Shown here piece by piece: positions 55,982-64,000 of a DNA stretch of 64,000 bases. The first letter of the stretch is position 1. The number at the start of each line of letters is the position of its first letter. The stretch is from Proteus vulgaris (GTDB lineage Bacteria; Pseudomonadota; Gammaproteobacteria; Enterobacterales; Enterobacteriaceae), in the NCBI RefSeq assembly GCF_033708015.1, contig NZ_CP137920.1, positions 1,612,001-1,676,000 of the forward strand, in the 5' to 3' direction. Both the position numbers and the translations under genes were made by a program. The notes beneath the pieces are model-generated. The model saw only the letters and a list, made by a program, of their open reading frames with translations. It ran no database searches and had not been told where the DNA came from.

Positions 55982-57685
55982 ATGATATACACAACAGGCA
56001 CTGTTAGCACAGTGTCGGGGTCTGCTATTGTCCGCGGAACTGGCACTAAATTTAAAAATAATAATCCCGCCATTAATATCGGAATGACAATTTTAATTAA
56101 ATCAGGAAATACTAATATTCCCTACATGATTAAATCCGTTAATTCCGACACTGAATTAGTATTAGCACAACCTGCATTAGCAACGACTACTAACACCACA
56201 TTCTCAATTCATATTACTGAGCCCGATAATAATAGTGATGCAGCTAGAACCATGGTTGCTATAAATGCATACACGCAATATTTTCTCGATGCGATGAATA
56301 CGTGGATGACTGAAACAGGGCAAACAAAAATTGAGATGCCAAACGGTGAAGTTATCACGCTCGATAGCATTAAGAAGATGCAGGGGGATATTAGTAAAAA
56401 AGCGGATGATAATAAAACAGTACATATTGGGGATTTTGGTGTTGGTGCTGTAAACAGACTGAATGCTAAAAATTTAAATGAGGTCATAATTGCGGGCGAT
56501 TATCAGCAAGATGCAACTAATGAGGCCACACTTGAGAGAAATTATCCAATAAAAGAAGCCGGCGCATTAAGAGTGGCTCAAACCGTTGGTGGCTGGGCGT
56601 TGGGTGGTTGCATTCAGGAATACACTACATATCTATCAGCAAGAAAATTTATTAGAGTTAGGGTATCAGTTGACTGGTATCCATGGGAAGAAATGCCAAA
56701 TCGACATACAAGTGAGACTCAACGATTTAACGGTCAGCTAATGTCGTACAACGGAATATTTAGCTCAGATAAAAATAACCCAAATGACTATTTTGGTTTT
56801 CTAAAAGCAATAAGAGGGAATCAGTACGGAATATACTCAAATGTTAGTGGTGTGGGTGGTTTTACTGTAAAAATACCGCAGAAATCAGGGGAGATGATGC
56901 TCGTTGGTGATCATGGCGTTGGTGGTAAGGCTGGTTATGTAACTGACTCTGATTTGAAGGATCCATTAAGGGGTTCTTATTTCTTTTCTCAAGGAGCTAA
57001 TGTTGGAAGTAATTATTTTGGCTCATATGGCTCAGGGATTTCCTTGCAATACGATAATAATATATCGTTTAAGTTTTTTGTTGCGGGGAACGGAATTACC
57101 ATTACTGAGTGCCTGAATGCAGGAAATCAGAGAAGAAATGTGTTGTGGGGCAGTGTTAATACAACACTGGATTCAAATGGCTTTATCAAAAGAGCTTCCC
57201 CTATTATCGACATCAATCCCGACGGCACATTCAACACTAACGATGAATCAGAAGGCGCTACGGTTACTCGAGTAGCTCAAGGTGAGTATCTCATTGAAGG
57301 AGTTCTTGGGTTTAACGCTGACGCAGGCTGGGGTGGTATCGATGGTGGTATTGAAATTCCACTCGATGTCAATAAACAGCCACTTATTCGGGTAGACTCT
57401 GAAGTTAACAAAGACGGTTCTATTCTCGTTAAAACTTATCACCGCACTCATCCTAATGCACCTAAGTTCGCTCGTAATGATATTGATGGTTACAACGACG
57501 GTGATCCGATTGATATTCCATCCGATCGTTTTATTTCAGTGCGTGTACAGATGCCAGAGCAATCAATCTATAACGTGAGAATGCGTGAGATGGAAGAGGT
57601 GCAGAAAGTGGAAGAGGAACGCAGACAAAAGGAAGAGGAGATGAAAGAGAAATTTGGGTTAGGTAAGAATGACGTATTACTTTAA
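55982..57685 (+). CDS. Tail fibre protein
   Basis: Side or tip fibre of 567 residues. The N-terminal domain MIYTTGTVSTVSGSAIVRG and LVLAQPA resembles fibre attachment domains. The middle (about 150-390) contains the pyocin-knob-like DVNTLTTPG-free segment and glycine-rich strands (VGGWALGGCIQE). The distal WGSVNTTLDSNGFIKRASP and GFNADAGWGGIDGGIEIP segments are widespread in enterobacterial fibres. It ends in a charged helical tail (MEEVQKVEEERRQKEEEMKE). GGAAATAAATC precedes the ATG. Confidence 0.88.
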   Translation: MIYTTGTVSTVSGSAIVRGTGTKFKNNNPAINIGMTILIKSGNTNIPYMIKSVNSDTELVLAQPALATTTNTTFSIHITEPDNNSDAARTMVAINAYTQYFLDAMNTWMTETGQTKIEMPNGEVITLDSIKKMQGDISKKADDNKTVHIGDFGVGAVNRLNAKNLNEVIIAGDYQQDATNEATLERNYPIKEAGALRVAQTVGGWALGGCIQEYTTYLSARKFIRVRVSVDWYPWEEMPNRHTSETQRFNGQLMSYNGIFSSDKNNPNDYFGFLKAIRGNQYGIYSNVSGVGGFTVKIPQKSGEMMLVGDHGVGGKAGYVTDSDLKDPLRGSYFFSQGANVGSNYFGSYGSGISLQYDNNISFKFFVAGNGITITECLNAGNQRRNVLWGSVNTTLDSNGFIKRASPIIDINPDGTFNTNDESEGATVTRVAQGEYLIEGVLGFNADAGWGGIDGGIEIPLDVNKQPLIRVDSEVNKDGSILVKTYHRTHPNAPKFARNDIDGYNDGDPIDIPSDRFISVRVQMPEQSIYNVRMREMEEVQKVEEERRQKEEEMKEKFGLGKNDVLL

Positions 57686-57725
57686 TAATCAGGACACCAA
57701 TAGCGCACCAGAAATTGATAACTGA
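57669..57725 (+). pseudogene. Possible stub of a tail fibre assembly gene
   Basis: ATG 57669, overlapping the fibre end in another frame, gives 18 residues (MTYYFNNQDTNSAPEID). Fibre assembly (tfa) genes usually start at this place. The remainder is missing, so this may be a truncated remnant or chance. Confidence 0.25.
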
Positions 57726-58157
57726 TTGATTATATAACTCGGTCGGTTCCATCGAGCATCGGCACTACTCTGTTTTCAAATACTGCACTGAATTCACATC
57801 AGGAAACTTCTTACTTCTCTCTCAATAAAATACCAATCGTTCATTAAAGAACTCGCGCAAATGTGTGTTTTTTGAATTCCTCACCCCAAACTTATCAGAA
57901 AATAGCCTAGCAGTAAGATGGGGCAACATTTTTATATGGTATGCTGATATTATGGGTTAAATAACTAATGATTAGATGAAGATTTTTGTTAAAGCATAGA
58001 TTATTGCCAAATATATACAATTGTTTTGATACATTGAATCACCTCCATTGATATAATAACTCATGATATTTATCATTTATTGCCAAATAAGGATGTTTAA
58101 CTGGCGACATGTGCCAGTGATGTGTATATTAATACGATATCTAAATAGGGAAAAACT
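57726..58157. other. Non-coding gap between tail fibre and RloA-like gene
   Basis: About 430 bp without a credible frame. The left half has moderate GC (CTCGGTCGGTTCCATCGAGC), the right half is AT-rich and probably contains the promoter of the rloA-like gene. I see no strong terminator after the fibre gene. Confidence 0.5.
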
Positions 58158-59417
58158 ATGTTAATCGAATTGTCAATTACTAACTATAAATCAATCGCAG
58201 AAAAGCAAACATTTTCAATGTCTGCAAGCAAGCTAACTGATTTGAAAGATAATGTGTTCACGTTAATGGAGCCAAATGTAATTGAACTTTTAAAAACAGC
58301 TGCTATGTATGGCGCTAATGCATCTGGTAAATCAAATTTTCTTGAGGCTATGCATACGATTTGTGAAATCGTTGTTGAGTCAGCATCTGGCTATAAAGAA
58401 AGCGATCCACTTCCTATTAGTCAATATAAATTAGACGAAGAGCTTTTATCTTCTCCTAGTGAATTTGAAGTTACATTTATTTCTGATAGCGTTAGATACC
58501 AGTTTGGGTTTTCAGCTACTAAAGAAAGAATTATTTCTGAATGGTTGTTTTCTTTCCCTTATGGACGAGCGAGGACTTTGTACCAAAGGGAGTGGGATAA
58601 TGAGACTTATAACTATAAAACCTATTTTGGTCAGGAATTAAAAGGGGATAAAAGTGTTTGGACTCGCTCGACAAGAAGTAATGCGTTACTTTTATCTACA
58701 GCCGTTTTATTAAATAGTGAACAGTTACTTCCTGTATATAGATGGTTTGAGAGGAAGGTTAAATTTAGCTCTAGTAAAGGATGGGGGGTAGCATTTACTG
58801 CTGAGAGTTGTTTGAATGGTAAAAAAGAAAGAATTCTTAAAGCATTAAGAAATGCAGATACGGGGATTGACAACATTGAAGTAAAAAAACGTAAGTTTGA
58901 CCTTAATGATCTCCCATCTGATATGCCAAAGGAACTAAAAAGCTTTTTATCTAAAGAGGCCGAAGGATCGGAAGCTATCGAGGTGATGACATATAGAAAA
59001 AATAAAAAAGGTGATTTAGTTAAATTTGATTTGTCAGAGGAATCAGATGGAACGACAAGGCTTTTTGGTTTTCTTGGTCCATGGATCGATAGTTTAAATG
59101 CTGGAAATATTTTATTTATTGATGAATTACATAATAGCTTACATCCTAAAATGGTAGAATACTTGGTTAAGTTATTTAATAATCCCTCAACAAACCCTAA
59201 TAATGCACAATTAATTTTTACTACACATGAAACATCGATTTTAAAACAAAATGTATTTAGAAGAGATCAAATTTGGTTTTCTGAAAAACTTAATAATGAA
59301 ACATCAATTTATCCATTAACTGACTTTGTAGTTAGAAAAGGTAGTGAGGATTTAGAAGCGTCGTATTTAGCTGGAAAATTTGGAGCTCTTCCTTTCATTG
59401 GTGATGATGATGTCTGA
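58158..59417 (+). CDS. AAA ATPase, RloA/AbiLi-like
   Basis: An SMC/OLD-class ATPase of 419 residues. N-terminal LIELSITNYKSIAEKQTFSM, Walker A GANASGKSN (52-60), a long insertion, the signature-like DLSEESDGTTRLFGFL (about 295), Walker B ILFIDELHNSLHP (317-329) and a switch His in IFTTHETSIL (about 355). This is the RloA type found with RloB in restriction loci and as AbiLi in the AbiL abortive-infection system. It probably senses phage and controls its partner. Located just inside attR, a common place for defence cargo. Confidence 0.85.
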   Translation: MLIELSITNYKSIAEKQTFSMSASKLTDLKDNVFTLMEPNVIELLKTAAMYGANASGKSNFLEAMHTICEIVVESASGYKESDPLPISQYKLDEELLSSPSEFEVTFISDSVRYQFGFSATKERIISEWLFSFPYGRARTLYQREWDNETYNYKTYFGQELKGDKSVWTRSTRSNALLLSTAVLLNSEQLLPVYRWFERKVKFSSSKGWGVAFTAESCLNGKKERILKALRNADTGIDNIEVKKRKFDLNDLPSDMPKELKSFLSKEAEGSEAIEVMTYRKNKKGDLVKFDLSEESDGTTRLFGFLGPWIDSLNAGNILFIDELHNSLHPKMVEYLVKLFNNPSTNPNNAQLIFTTHETSILKQNVFRRDQIWFSEKLNNETSIYPLTDFVVRKGSEDLEASYLAGKFGALPFIGDDDV

Positions 59418-60075
59418 TAAACTTTTTCAAAAAAGAAAAGCTAAAAAGATAGCTGAGTTAGGAAGAAAATCTGCTAAAAAAGAGTCTTATGATCGAATAT
59501 TGATAGTAACTGAAGGTGAAAAAACAGAGCCCAATTATTTTAATGAAATAATTAGATTATATAAATTAAGTAGTGCTAATGTAAAAGTTGATGGTAGTTG
59601 TGGCCCATCACCTAAAACGGTTGTGCAGTATGCAATAGAGTTAGCTAAAGAAGAAGAGCGAAGTAAAAGAATACCTTTCGACAAGATATATTGTGTTATT
59701 GATAAGGATGCACATCCTTGTTATAAAGAAGCTCATGAAATAGCCAGAGATACTAAACTTAAAGGTGAATTGATTATAATTAGTTCTGTTCCTTCATTTG
59801 AATTTTGGCTACTTCTTCATTTTATTTTTACAACAAAGAGTTATCAGCAGCAAAAGAAAAACAGTACAGGCAAACAGGTATTATCTGATCTTAAAAAATA
59901 TATACCAGATTACAATAAAGGTATGATTGATATCTTCTCTCAATTAGAAGATAAATTGCCTACTGCGATTAAGAATGCAATTGCAGTAAATAAAAAGGCT
60001 GCGGAGTATCAAACTGATATGCCAACTACAAAAGTTTATGAATTGGTTCAAAAGTTGACAAATCTCAAAAGTTAA
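59410..60075 (+). CDS. RloB/AbiLii-like TOPRIM-type effector
   Basis: Partner of the RloA-like ATPase, coupled by an 8-bp overlap. From MSDKLFQKRKAKKI (59410; ATGs at 59404 and 59407 are equally possible) it has 221 residues. DRILIVTEGEKTEPNYF gives the TOPRIM-like acidic start, KIYCVIDKDAHP the DxD pair, and SVPSFEFWLLLHF the RloB signature. Such proteins are thought to be nucleases, toxic once released by the ATPase. The C-terminal helical part follows YQQQKKNS. No immunity gene is evident. Confidence 0.83.
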   Translation: MSDKLFQKRKAKKIAELGRKSAKKESYDRILIVTEGEKTEPNYFNEIIRLYKLSSANVKVDGSCGPSPKTVVQYAIELAKEEERSKRIPFDKIYCVIDKDAHPCYKEAHEIARDTKLKGELIIISSVPSFEFWLLLHFIFTTKSYQQQKKNSTGKQVLSDLKKYIPDYNKGMIDIFSQLEDKLPTAIKNAIAVNKKAAEYQTDMPTTKVYELVQKLTNLKS

Positions 60076-60498
60076 CTAGTTACAATTTAGAAAAGCCTTT
60101 TTCGAGGTTTTTTGTTGCCTAAAATTCATGATATCTATTAATTTTACATAATAGATAAAGTATTGTTCATCTTTAAATAACTATAGTCTCTAGTATCCAA
60201 GAAATGCTCACTTTTTCTCAAATAATTACATAGATCATAACTATTTTTGATAAAAAGTGAGTTCTTTATGTTTTTGTACCATATATCTTAATTGGGATGT
60301 TTATTCTTTTCTTCAACTAGTATTTTTCCTGCATATAATCATTAAAAGCTATTTATATTTCTAACTTGCAGTTATCAAAACCAATAAAAGCATTATGGTA
60401 ATCAAGTAGTTATAAAAAGGTACAATCATCGTCTTTTAAACCTATTAAGTGTGAATATGCCTTAATAAACAAATAGTTAATGATGGCAGTTTTATATA
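60076..60498. other. Non-coding right arm of the prophage
   Basis: About 420 bp, very AT-rich, with no credible frame. It contains TTTTGATAA (60245-60253) and TTATCAAAA (60372-60380), copies of the 9-mer seen three times beside attL, so it probably includes the second integrase arm region. Confidence 0.5.
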
Positions 60499-60663
60499 AT
60501 GCTACGCCACATGGGTTGGACTGAAGCTGCTGACTTAATCATTAAAGGTATGGAAGGCGCGATTGCTGCTAAGACCGTCACTTATGATTTCGAACGTTAG
60601 TTAGAAGGCGCTAAACTGCTGAAATGTAGCGAGTTTGGTGACGCGATTATCAAACATATATAA
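60499..60663 (+). pseudogene. Displaced 3' end of icd
   Basis: 165 bp aligned without gaps to 16766-16930, the last 55 codons of icd, differing at six bases: four silent third positions, one CAG to TAG nonsense, and ATG to ATA in the last sense codon. It has no start or promoter of its own. It was separated from the rest of icd by prophage insertion. Confidence 0.92.
60599..60659 (+). other. Prophage attR core
   Basis: Sixty-one bases identical to 16866-16926. The prophage between the two cores is about 43.7 kb. Confidence 0.88.
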
Positions 60664-60686
60664 TATAATTAGCGTTGTGAATTGAT

Positions 60687-60713
60687 TACGGGAACTTAAG
60701 GGTTCCCGTTTTT
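60687..60713 (+). terminator. icd-type terminator behind the displaced 3' end
   Basis: ACGGGAAC / GTTCCCGT with TTTTT. It corresponds to the icd terminator at 16952 but has a different loop. Confidence 0.85.
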
Positions 60714-60882
60714 GTTACAGGATTTTTTATGAGTGCGTGTAACGTGTTGATGCGTATTTTTGTATTAAAAGTAGCCTAATGTAGCAAAACCAAACAAACA
60801 ATAAATAAAACGTAAGTGTTAAAATCAATACTTTAAAAGAGGCGATAAGGCTTTATTTATGGCAAAATGAAAAAGAAAGAAA

Positions 60883-60935
60883 ATAATCTGCAAACCGCAT
60901 GATAAACGTGGCGAAAATTATCATTTGCAGATTAT
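60883..60935. repeat. Nested inverted repeat beside the integrase stub
   Basis: ATAATCTGCAAA (60883-60894) and TTTGCAGATTAT (60924-60935) are exact complements, with an inner pair ATGATAA / TTATCAT. It may terminate the integrase stub or be a protein-binding site. Confidence 0.6.
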
Positions 60936-60966
60936 CTTATGAATTAAAATAAAGTCAGAAATAAGA

Positions 60967-61155
60967 TTAACACGCGATGGTTATCCATTCTTTGCCACGA
61001 ACATCATTATAACGATCTGTCTGTGCTTGAGTGGCATGCCCTAATAAAGCTTGCGTATCGATACCCTGTTTTCGATATAAACGTTCTGATAATGAACGTT
61101 GCTCATGAAAGGAAGCGGGTATTCCTTCACCCCAATCAATATCACGTAATAACAT
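60967..61155 (-). pseudogene. C-terminal fragment of a second icd-type integrase
   Basis: Sixty-two codons encode the end of a tyrosine recombinase: DIDWGEGIPASFHEQRSLSE, ALLGHATQAQTDRYNDVRG. It is very like residues 318-374 of the intact integrase at 17829-18959 and has the same orientation relative to an icd 3' end. The N-terminal 80% with the first catalytic Arg is missing, so it is inactive. It marks a second, deleted element. Confidence 0.88.
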
Positions 61156-61357
61156 ATAAAAGAATTGATTAAAGACTTTATATTATAAGAAAAGCTATCA
61201 GTTCATATTTTTCTTGCATAAAAGATAAATTTACACTTAATAAGCCCTAGATAAAGATAAGACTGAATAATAACTTTATAAATAAAAATTCAAGATAAAG
61301 CTTTTCGATTAATTGACGATATACATAATGACTTATCTTAAATGAGAGATTAAATTT

Positions 61358-61741
61358 GTGAAAAAAATCTTATTATTATCACTACTGTTTAGTTCTTCTG
61401 TTTTTGCACAAAATGTTGATGTAGGGCAAGTATGTAAAGCTTCTGCGGCAACTATGTTTGGTCGAGATCATAAGATTATGCAATTAGAGACTATTGAAAA
61501 CGGTATTGCTTATGTTCATTACATTCGTTCAGTAGATAACAGTCGCTGGGCTATTAAATGCAAGCTAAACGGTGAAAAGGTAATTTGGGCATCAAATAAT
61601 GCTGATAGTATTGGTCGATGGAGGGATGATCCTTTAGATAGCATTGTGAAATATTCAGTAAATGGCGGGGACATTACGATTTCTGAAATTTATAGTGATG
61701 GTTCTAAAACGGAAAAAACATATCCAATAAAAGAGCTATAA
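61358..61741 (+). CDS. Small exported protein of prophage origin
   Basis: A 127-residue protein with a clear Sec signal (MKKILLLSLLFSSSVFAQ, cleavage after FAQ). The mature part has two Cys (VGQVCKASAATMFGRD, WAIKCKLNG) likely joined, and YVHYIRSVDNSRWAIKC, IGRWRDDPLDSIVKYSVNG (in parts), a fold known to me only from hypothetical prophage proteins. It survives intact within the deleted second prophage, which suggests selection or recent decay. A terminator follows. Function unknown. Confidence 0.7.
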   Translation: MKKILLLSLLFSSSVFAQNVDVGQVCKASAATMFGRDHKIMQLETIENGIAYVHYIRSVDNSRWAIKCKLNGEKVIWASNNADSIGRWRDDPLDSIVKYSVNGGDITISEIYSDGSKTEKTYPIKEL

Positions 61742-61784
61742 ATTACCACCTGTTTTTGCACCCTTTTATATTAAATATAAATAC

Positions 61785-61816
61785 AAGTCAGAAGTTTGAT
61801 AATTTCTGGCTTTTTT
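61785..61816 (+). terminator. Terminator of the exported-protein gene
   Basis: AAGTCAGAA / TTTCTGGCTT (one G-T) followed by TTTTTT. Confidence 0.75.
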
Positions 61817-61838
61817 GTTGCCTCAATAAAGGATATAG

Positions 61839-61958
61839 ATGCAATTATATAATAATGACGCATTGATTGTGCTGAAAGCGTTACCAGAGAATTGTATTGA
61901 TTTGATAGTGACAGATCCCCTTATTTTCGGATTAAATCATGTGCATGGTTTAACATAA
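61839..61958 (+). pseudogene. 5' fragment of a phage DNA methyltransferase
   Basis: MQLYNNDALIVLKALPEN then DLIVTDP closely matches the first 27 residues of the intact methyltransferase at 29736. One base is then missing compared with that gene (GATCCCCTTATTTTC against GATCCACCGTATTTC), the catalytic DPPY is lost, and similarity ends at TGTGCATGG. A leftover of the second prophage. Confidence 0.85.
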
Positions 61959-61962
61959 AAAC

Positions 61963-62005
61963 GCACCCTTCAATTTAGACTAAAAGAGTCCAACTTTTGG
62001 GGTGC
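61963..62005. mobile_element. IS-end-like inverted repeat, possible IS3-family remnant
   Basis: GCACCCTTCAATTTAGACT (61963-61981) and AGTCCAACTTTTGGGGTGC (61987-62005) are inverted copies at 14 of 19 positions, five bases apart. The right one extends to TGAACTGCACCCC, an end type seen in IS3-family elements. It sits exactly at the change from prophage to higher-GC sequence. No transposase is present. Confidence 0.45.
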
Positions 62006-62035
62006 AGTTCACGACAGGGCGGGGCGCAGTCACAT

Positions 62036-62527
62036 TTATGTGTTAACGGTTTCCTGTTGCAGATTTTTTTTCGTCGGTACGGCTTTTGGCTTGCTGCTAG
62101 AGTAAATGAAAAAAAGTGCGATACCCAAACAGATAACGGCACTAAGTCTGCTTAAGGAGAACGAGATTGCCTCATTGCCTAGCCAGCCGAAGTTATCAAT
62201 CAGCATGCTCATGGTTAACTGGCCAAAAATGACCGCGACCGTAGCAACTGCTGTGCCAATACGTTGAACGGCTAGAACCATAATAACGATATATGGTACG
62301 CCAAATATTGCGCCTAGCAATTGCCATTTAGGCACATCCATCAAAGTCAGAGCGTGTTTGGGCTCGAAAAAAAAGATCAGCAACGCCGTCACCAGCGCGC
62401 CTACAGAAAATGTCAGGAACGCACTTTTGAATACGCCGACCTTGCTGCCCAGCTGGCCATTGATAGCCGCTTGGATACTCAACATAGCACCACCGACGAC
62501 GGCGAGAAGGATCATGATAATAGTCAT
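62036..62527 (-). CDS. DMT-family (DUF606/YdcZ) membrane protein
   Basis: A 163-residue protein with five hydrophobic segments (about 3-22, 34-53, 70-90, 95-113, 127-144) and a short polar tail. VVGGAMLSIQAAINGQLG and VAVIFGQLTMSMLIDNFGW are typical of DUF606 transport proteins, which occur in pairs as here and are thought to work as heterodimeric exporters of small molecules. It follows its partner by 9 bp. GC content is well above the chromosome, so it was probably acquired. Confidence 0.85.
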   Translation of the reverse strand: MTIIMILLAVVGGAMLSIQAAINGQLGSKVGVFKSAFLTFSVGALVTALLIFFFEPKHALTLMDVPKWQLLGAIFGVPYIVIMVLAVQRIGTAVATVAVIFGQLTMSMLIDNFGWLGNEAISFSLSRLSAVICLGIALFFIYSSSKPKAVPTKKNLQQETVNT

Positions 62528-62536
62528 AATGTTAAT

Positions 62537-62971
62537 TTACTCCTGTGCAACCATAACCAGCGCTGCAATGATGAAAAACAGCGCGATGATACGTTTTCTG
62601 TCAATTTTCCTGTGTGACGAACCAAACAGGCCAAAGTGGTCAATAATCAGGCTATTAAAGACTTGACCTGCCAATATGCCGATCATAGTCATAGCGATGC
62701 CGATTGTTGGTGTTGCTACAGTCAGGATGATGACGTAAATTGGCCCAAGCACACCACCAAGCAGATACCACGAAGGCTGTGCAAAGAATGATGGGCTGGT
62801 ACGTGGGCTGAAAAAAAGCATCAGCAAGAAGGTCAGTGCCGCGCCCACACCAAATATGCTGAAAGTAGCCCAGAGATCACCAACCTCCCCACCAAGAGGT
62901 CCAAGCAATCCTGCCTCTATGGACAGTCCCATACCTCCGGCAATTACGATAAAAATTAATATCAGCTGCAT
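62537..62971 (-). CDS. DMT-family (DUF606/YdcZ) membrane protein, partner
   Basis: From MQLILIFIVIAGGMG (start 62971; an ATG three codons earlier is possible) it has 144 residues, again five hydrophobic segments. LLGGVLGPIYVIILTVATP and GILAGQVFNSLIIDHFGLFG (in parts) are the family pattern. It is the first gene of the minus-strand pair, divergent from the LysR gene, whose product probably controls it. Substrate unknown. Confidence 0.85.
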   Translation of the reverse strand: MQLILIFIVIAGGMGLSIEAGLLGPLGGEVGDLWATFSIFGVGAALTFLLMLFFSPRTSPSFFAQPSWYLLGGVLGPIYVIILTVATPTIGIAMTMIGILAGQVFNSLIIDHFGLFGSSHRKIDRKRIIALFFIIAALVMVAQE

Positions 62972-63070
62972 AGCAATCAATCTCCCGTTGTCTAGGTGGA
63001 GAAGATTACAGCTTTACATAGATGAGAAAAATGCCACAATAAGATAAACACTTGTGCAGGATATGCATTA

Positions 63071-64000
63071 ATGAATAAACTTGGAAACATCAGTATTCGT
63101 ACCCTACTGATTTTTATAGATGTTTATGAAACGCAGAATTTCTCTGTAGTGGCACGGCGGGAAGGGATATCAGCTTCTCAGGTATCGCGCGTCATCCATC
63201 AGATAGAGGATATGCTCGGGCAGCAGCTTTTTTACCGTAATACCCGTGCGATAATTCCGACGGAAAGTGGCCATATTTTTGTCCGCTATGCGCGGGCCAT
63301 GACTAGCAACATGGAGGAAGCGCGACGAGAACTTAACGAGAGAACGCTTGAGCCTTCTGGAATGGTTCGCATAAACGCACCGGTGTTCTTTGGACAGCGC
63401 CATGTAGCACCCGCGTTACCCAGCTTGGCGGATCGATACCCTCGGCTTAGCATTGAACTTACGCTGACTGATGATTACATCGATCCACACCAAAAGGCGG
63501 CTGACGTAATTTTCCGAATTGGAGTGCTGACGGACTCCTCGTTTCATGCGCGCGTGTTTGGCCAGCAGTTCTATCATCTTGCTGCGTCACCGGATTACAT
63601 CCGCCGCCACGGTAGACTAAACTCACCCGAAGAGTTCGCACATCATAAATGCCTGGTCTATCGCGGTTCGTCAGGACCAAACCACTGGCTGCTACGTAGG
63701 CATGGAGAGGAATGGGTGCACTATCCCGTCTCACCTCTGATGTCGTCTAATAATGCTGAAACCCTGCTGATTGCCGCACTCGGAGGAATGGGAATTGTGC
63801 TGTTTCCTGACTGGCTGATTGGAGACCGGTTGAAGAGTGGCGATCTAGTCGAACTGTTGCCGGATCTGGATATATCTATAAAAACCGAGCCACAGCATAT
63901 CGCGGCAATCTACCCAAATGCCCGCCACCCTCCACTGAACGTTCGGGCAGTTATCGATTACTACATAGACGCGTTCAGTTCACCACTTTACTGGCAGTCT
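63071..64000 (+). CDS. LysR-family regulator (runs off right edge)
   Basis: From ATG 63071 the frame is open to the window end (310 codons, no stop reached). The N-terminal winged HTH reads TQNFSVVARREGISASQVSRVIHQIEDMLG (in parts: ISASQVSRVIHQIE), then LFYRNTRAIIPTESG. The effector-binding domain follows (SGMVRINAPVFFGQRHVAP, VIFRIGVLTDSS, NNAETLLIAALGGMGIVLFP in parts), as in the AaeR/DmlR-type branch. It most likely regulates the divergent DMT pair. GC content is higher than the Proteus-like chromosome. Confidence 0.92.
   Translation, partial: MNKLGNISIRTLLIFIDVYETQNFSVVARREGISASQVSRVIHQIEDMLGQQLFYRNTRAIIPTESGHIFVRYARAMTSNMEEARRELNERTLEPSGMVRINAPVFFGQRHVAPALPSLADRYPRLSIELTLTDDYIDPHQKAADVIFRIGVLTDSSFHARVFGQQFYHLAASPDYIRRHGRLNSPEEFAHHKCLVYRGSSGPNHWLLRRHGEEWVHYPVSPLMSSNNAETLLIAALGGMGIVLFPDWLIGDRLKSGDLVELLPDLDISIKTEPQHIAAIYPNARHPPLNVRAVIDYYIDAFSSPLYWQS

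Overview
The window reads as a low-GC enterobacterial chromosome, most likely Proteus or a close Morganellaceae relative. The core genes match E. coli homologues closely in sequence and order (mfd, lolCDE, cobB, pepT, roxA, phoQP, purB, hflD, mnmA, nudJ, rluE, icd), but with AT-rich codon use. No rRNA, tRNA or CRISPR array was seen. Species assignment is inference.

Bases 1-16930 are ordinary chromosome: DNA repair (mfd), lipoprotein export (lolCDE), a sirtuin deacylase, peptidase T, a ribosomal oxygenase, the PhoPQ two-component system, a purine/tRNA/rRNA modification cluster on the minus strand, and icd. nagK and potABCD, which lie in this interval in E. coli, are absent here.

Bases ~16866-60659 are a roughly 43.7-kb lambda-like prophage integrated in the 3' end of icd, the same site as e14. 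A 61-bp identity marks attL and attR. Its left arm (minus strand) holds int, xis, small genes, a methyltransferase-like gene, an ASCH-like gene, ssb and an HD hydrolase, behind a leader with three long stem-loops. The immunity region has an S24 repressor, a P22-type Cro, a CII/CP76-like regulator and four recognisable operators. The rightward early operon carries a replication protein, RusA, a DUF968 protein and antiterminator Q. A two-gene minus-strand island resembling lambda rexA/rexB follows. Next come a DNA methyltransferase, a decayed second Q gene and a pinholin/SAR-endolysin/Rz-Rz1 lysis cassette. A candidate cos site and a C4-like regulatory leader precede rha. The morphogenesis block is lambda-like: Nu1, GpA terminase, W, portal, a fused protease-capsid protein, cement, FII, Z, U, V, G/GT, H, M, L, K, I, J and tail fibre, with a moron between M and L. 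At the right end, just inside attR, is an RloA/RloB ATPase-TOPRIM pair of the type known from abortive-infection systems.

Bases ~60499-61958 look like the scar of a second, mostly deleted prophage at the same site: a nonsense-bearing icd 3' copy, an icd-like terminator, the last 60 residues of a related integrase, a secreted protein and the first residues of a related methyltransferase. A short IS-end-like inverted repeat separates this from a visibly higher-GC segment (62036-64000) with two small DMT-family membrane proteins and a divergent LysR regulator that runs off the window.
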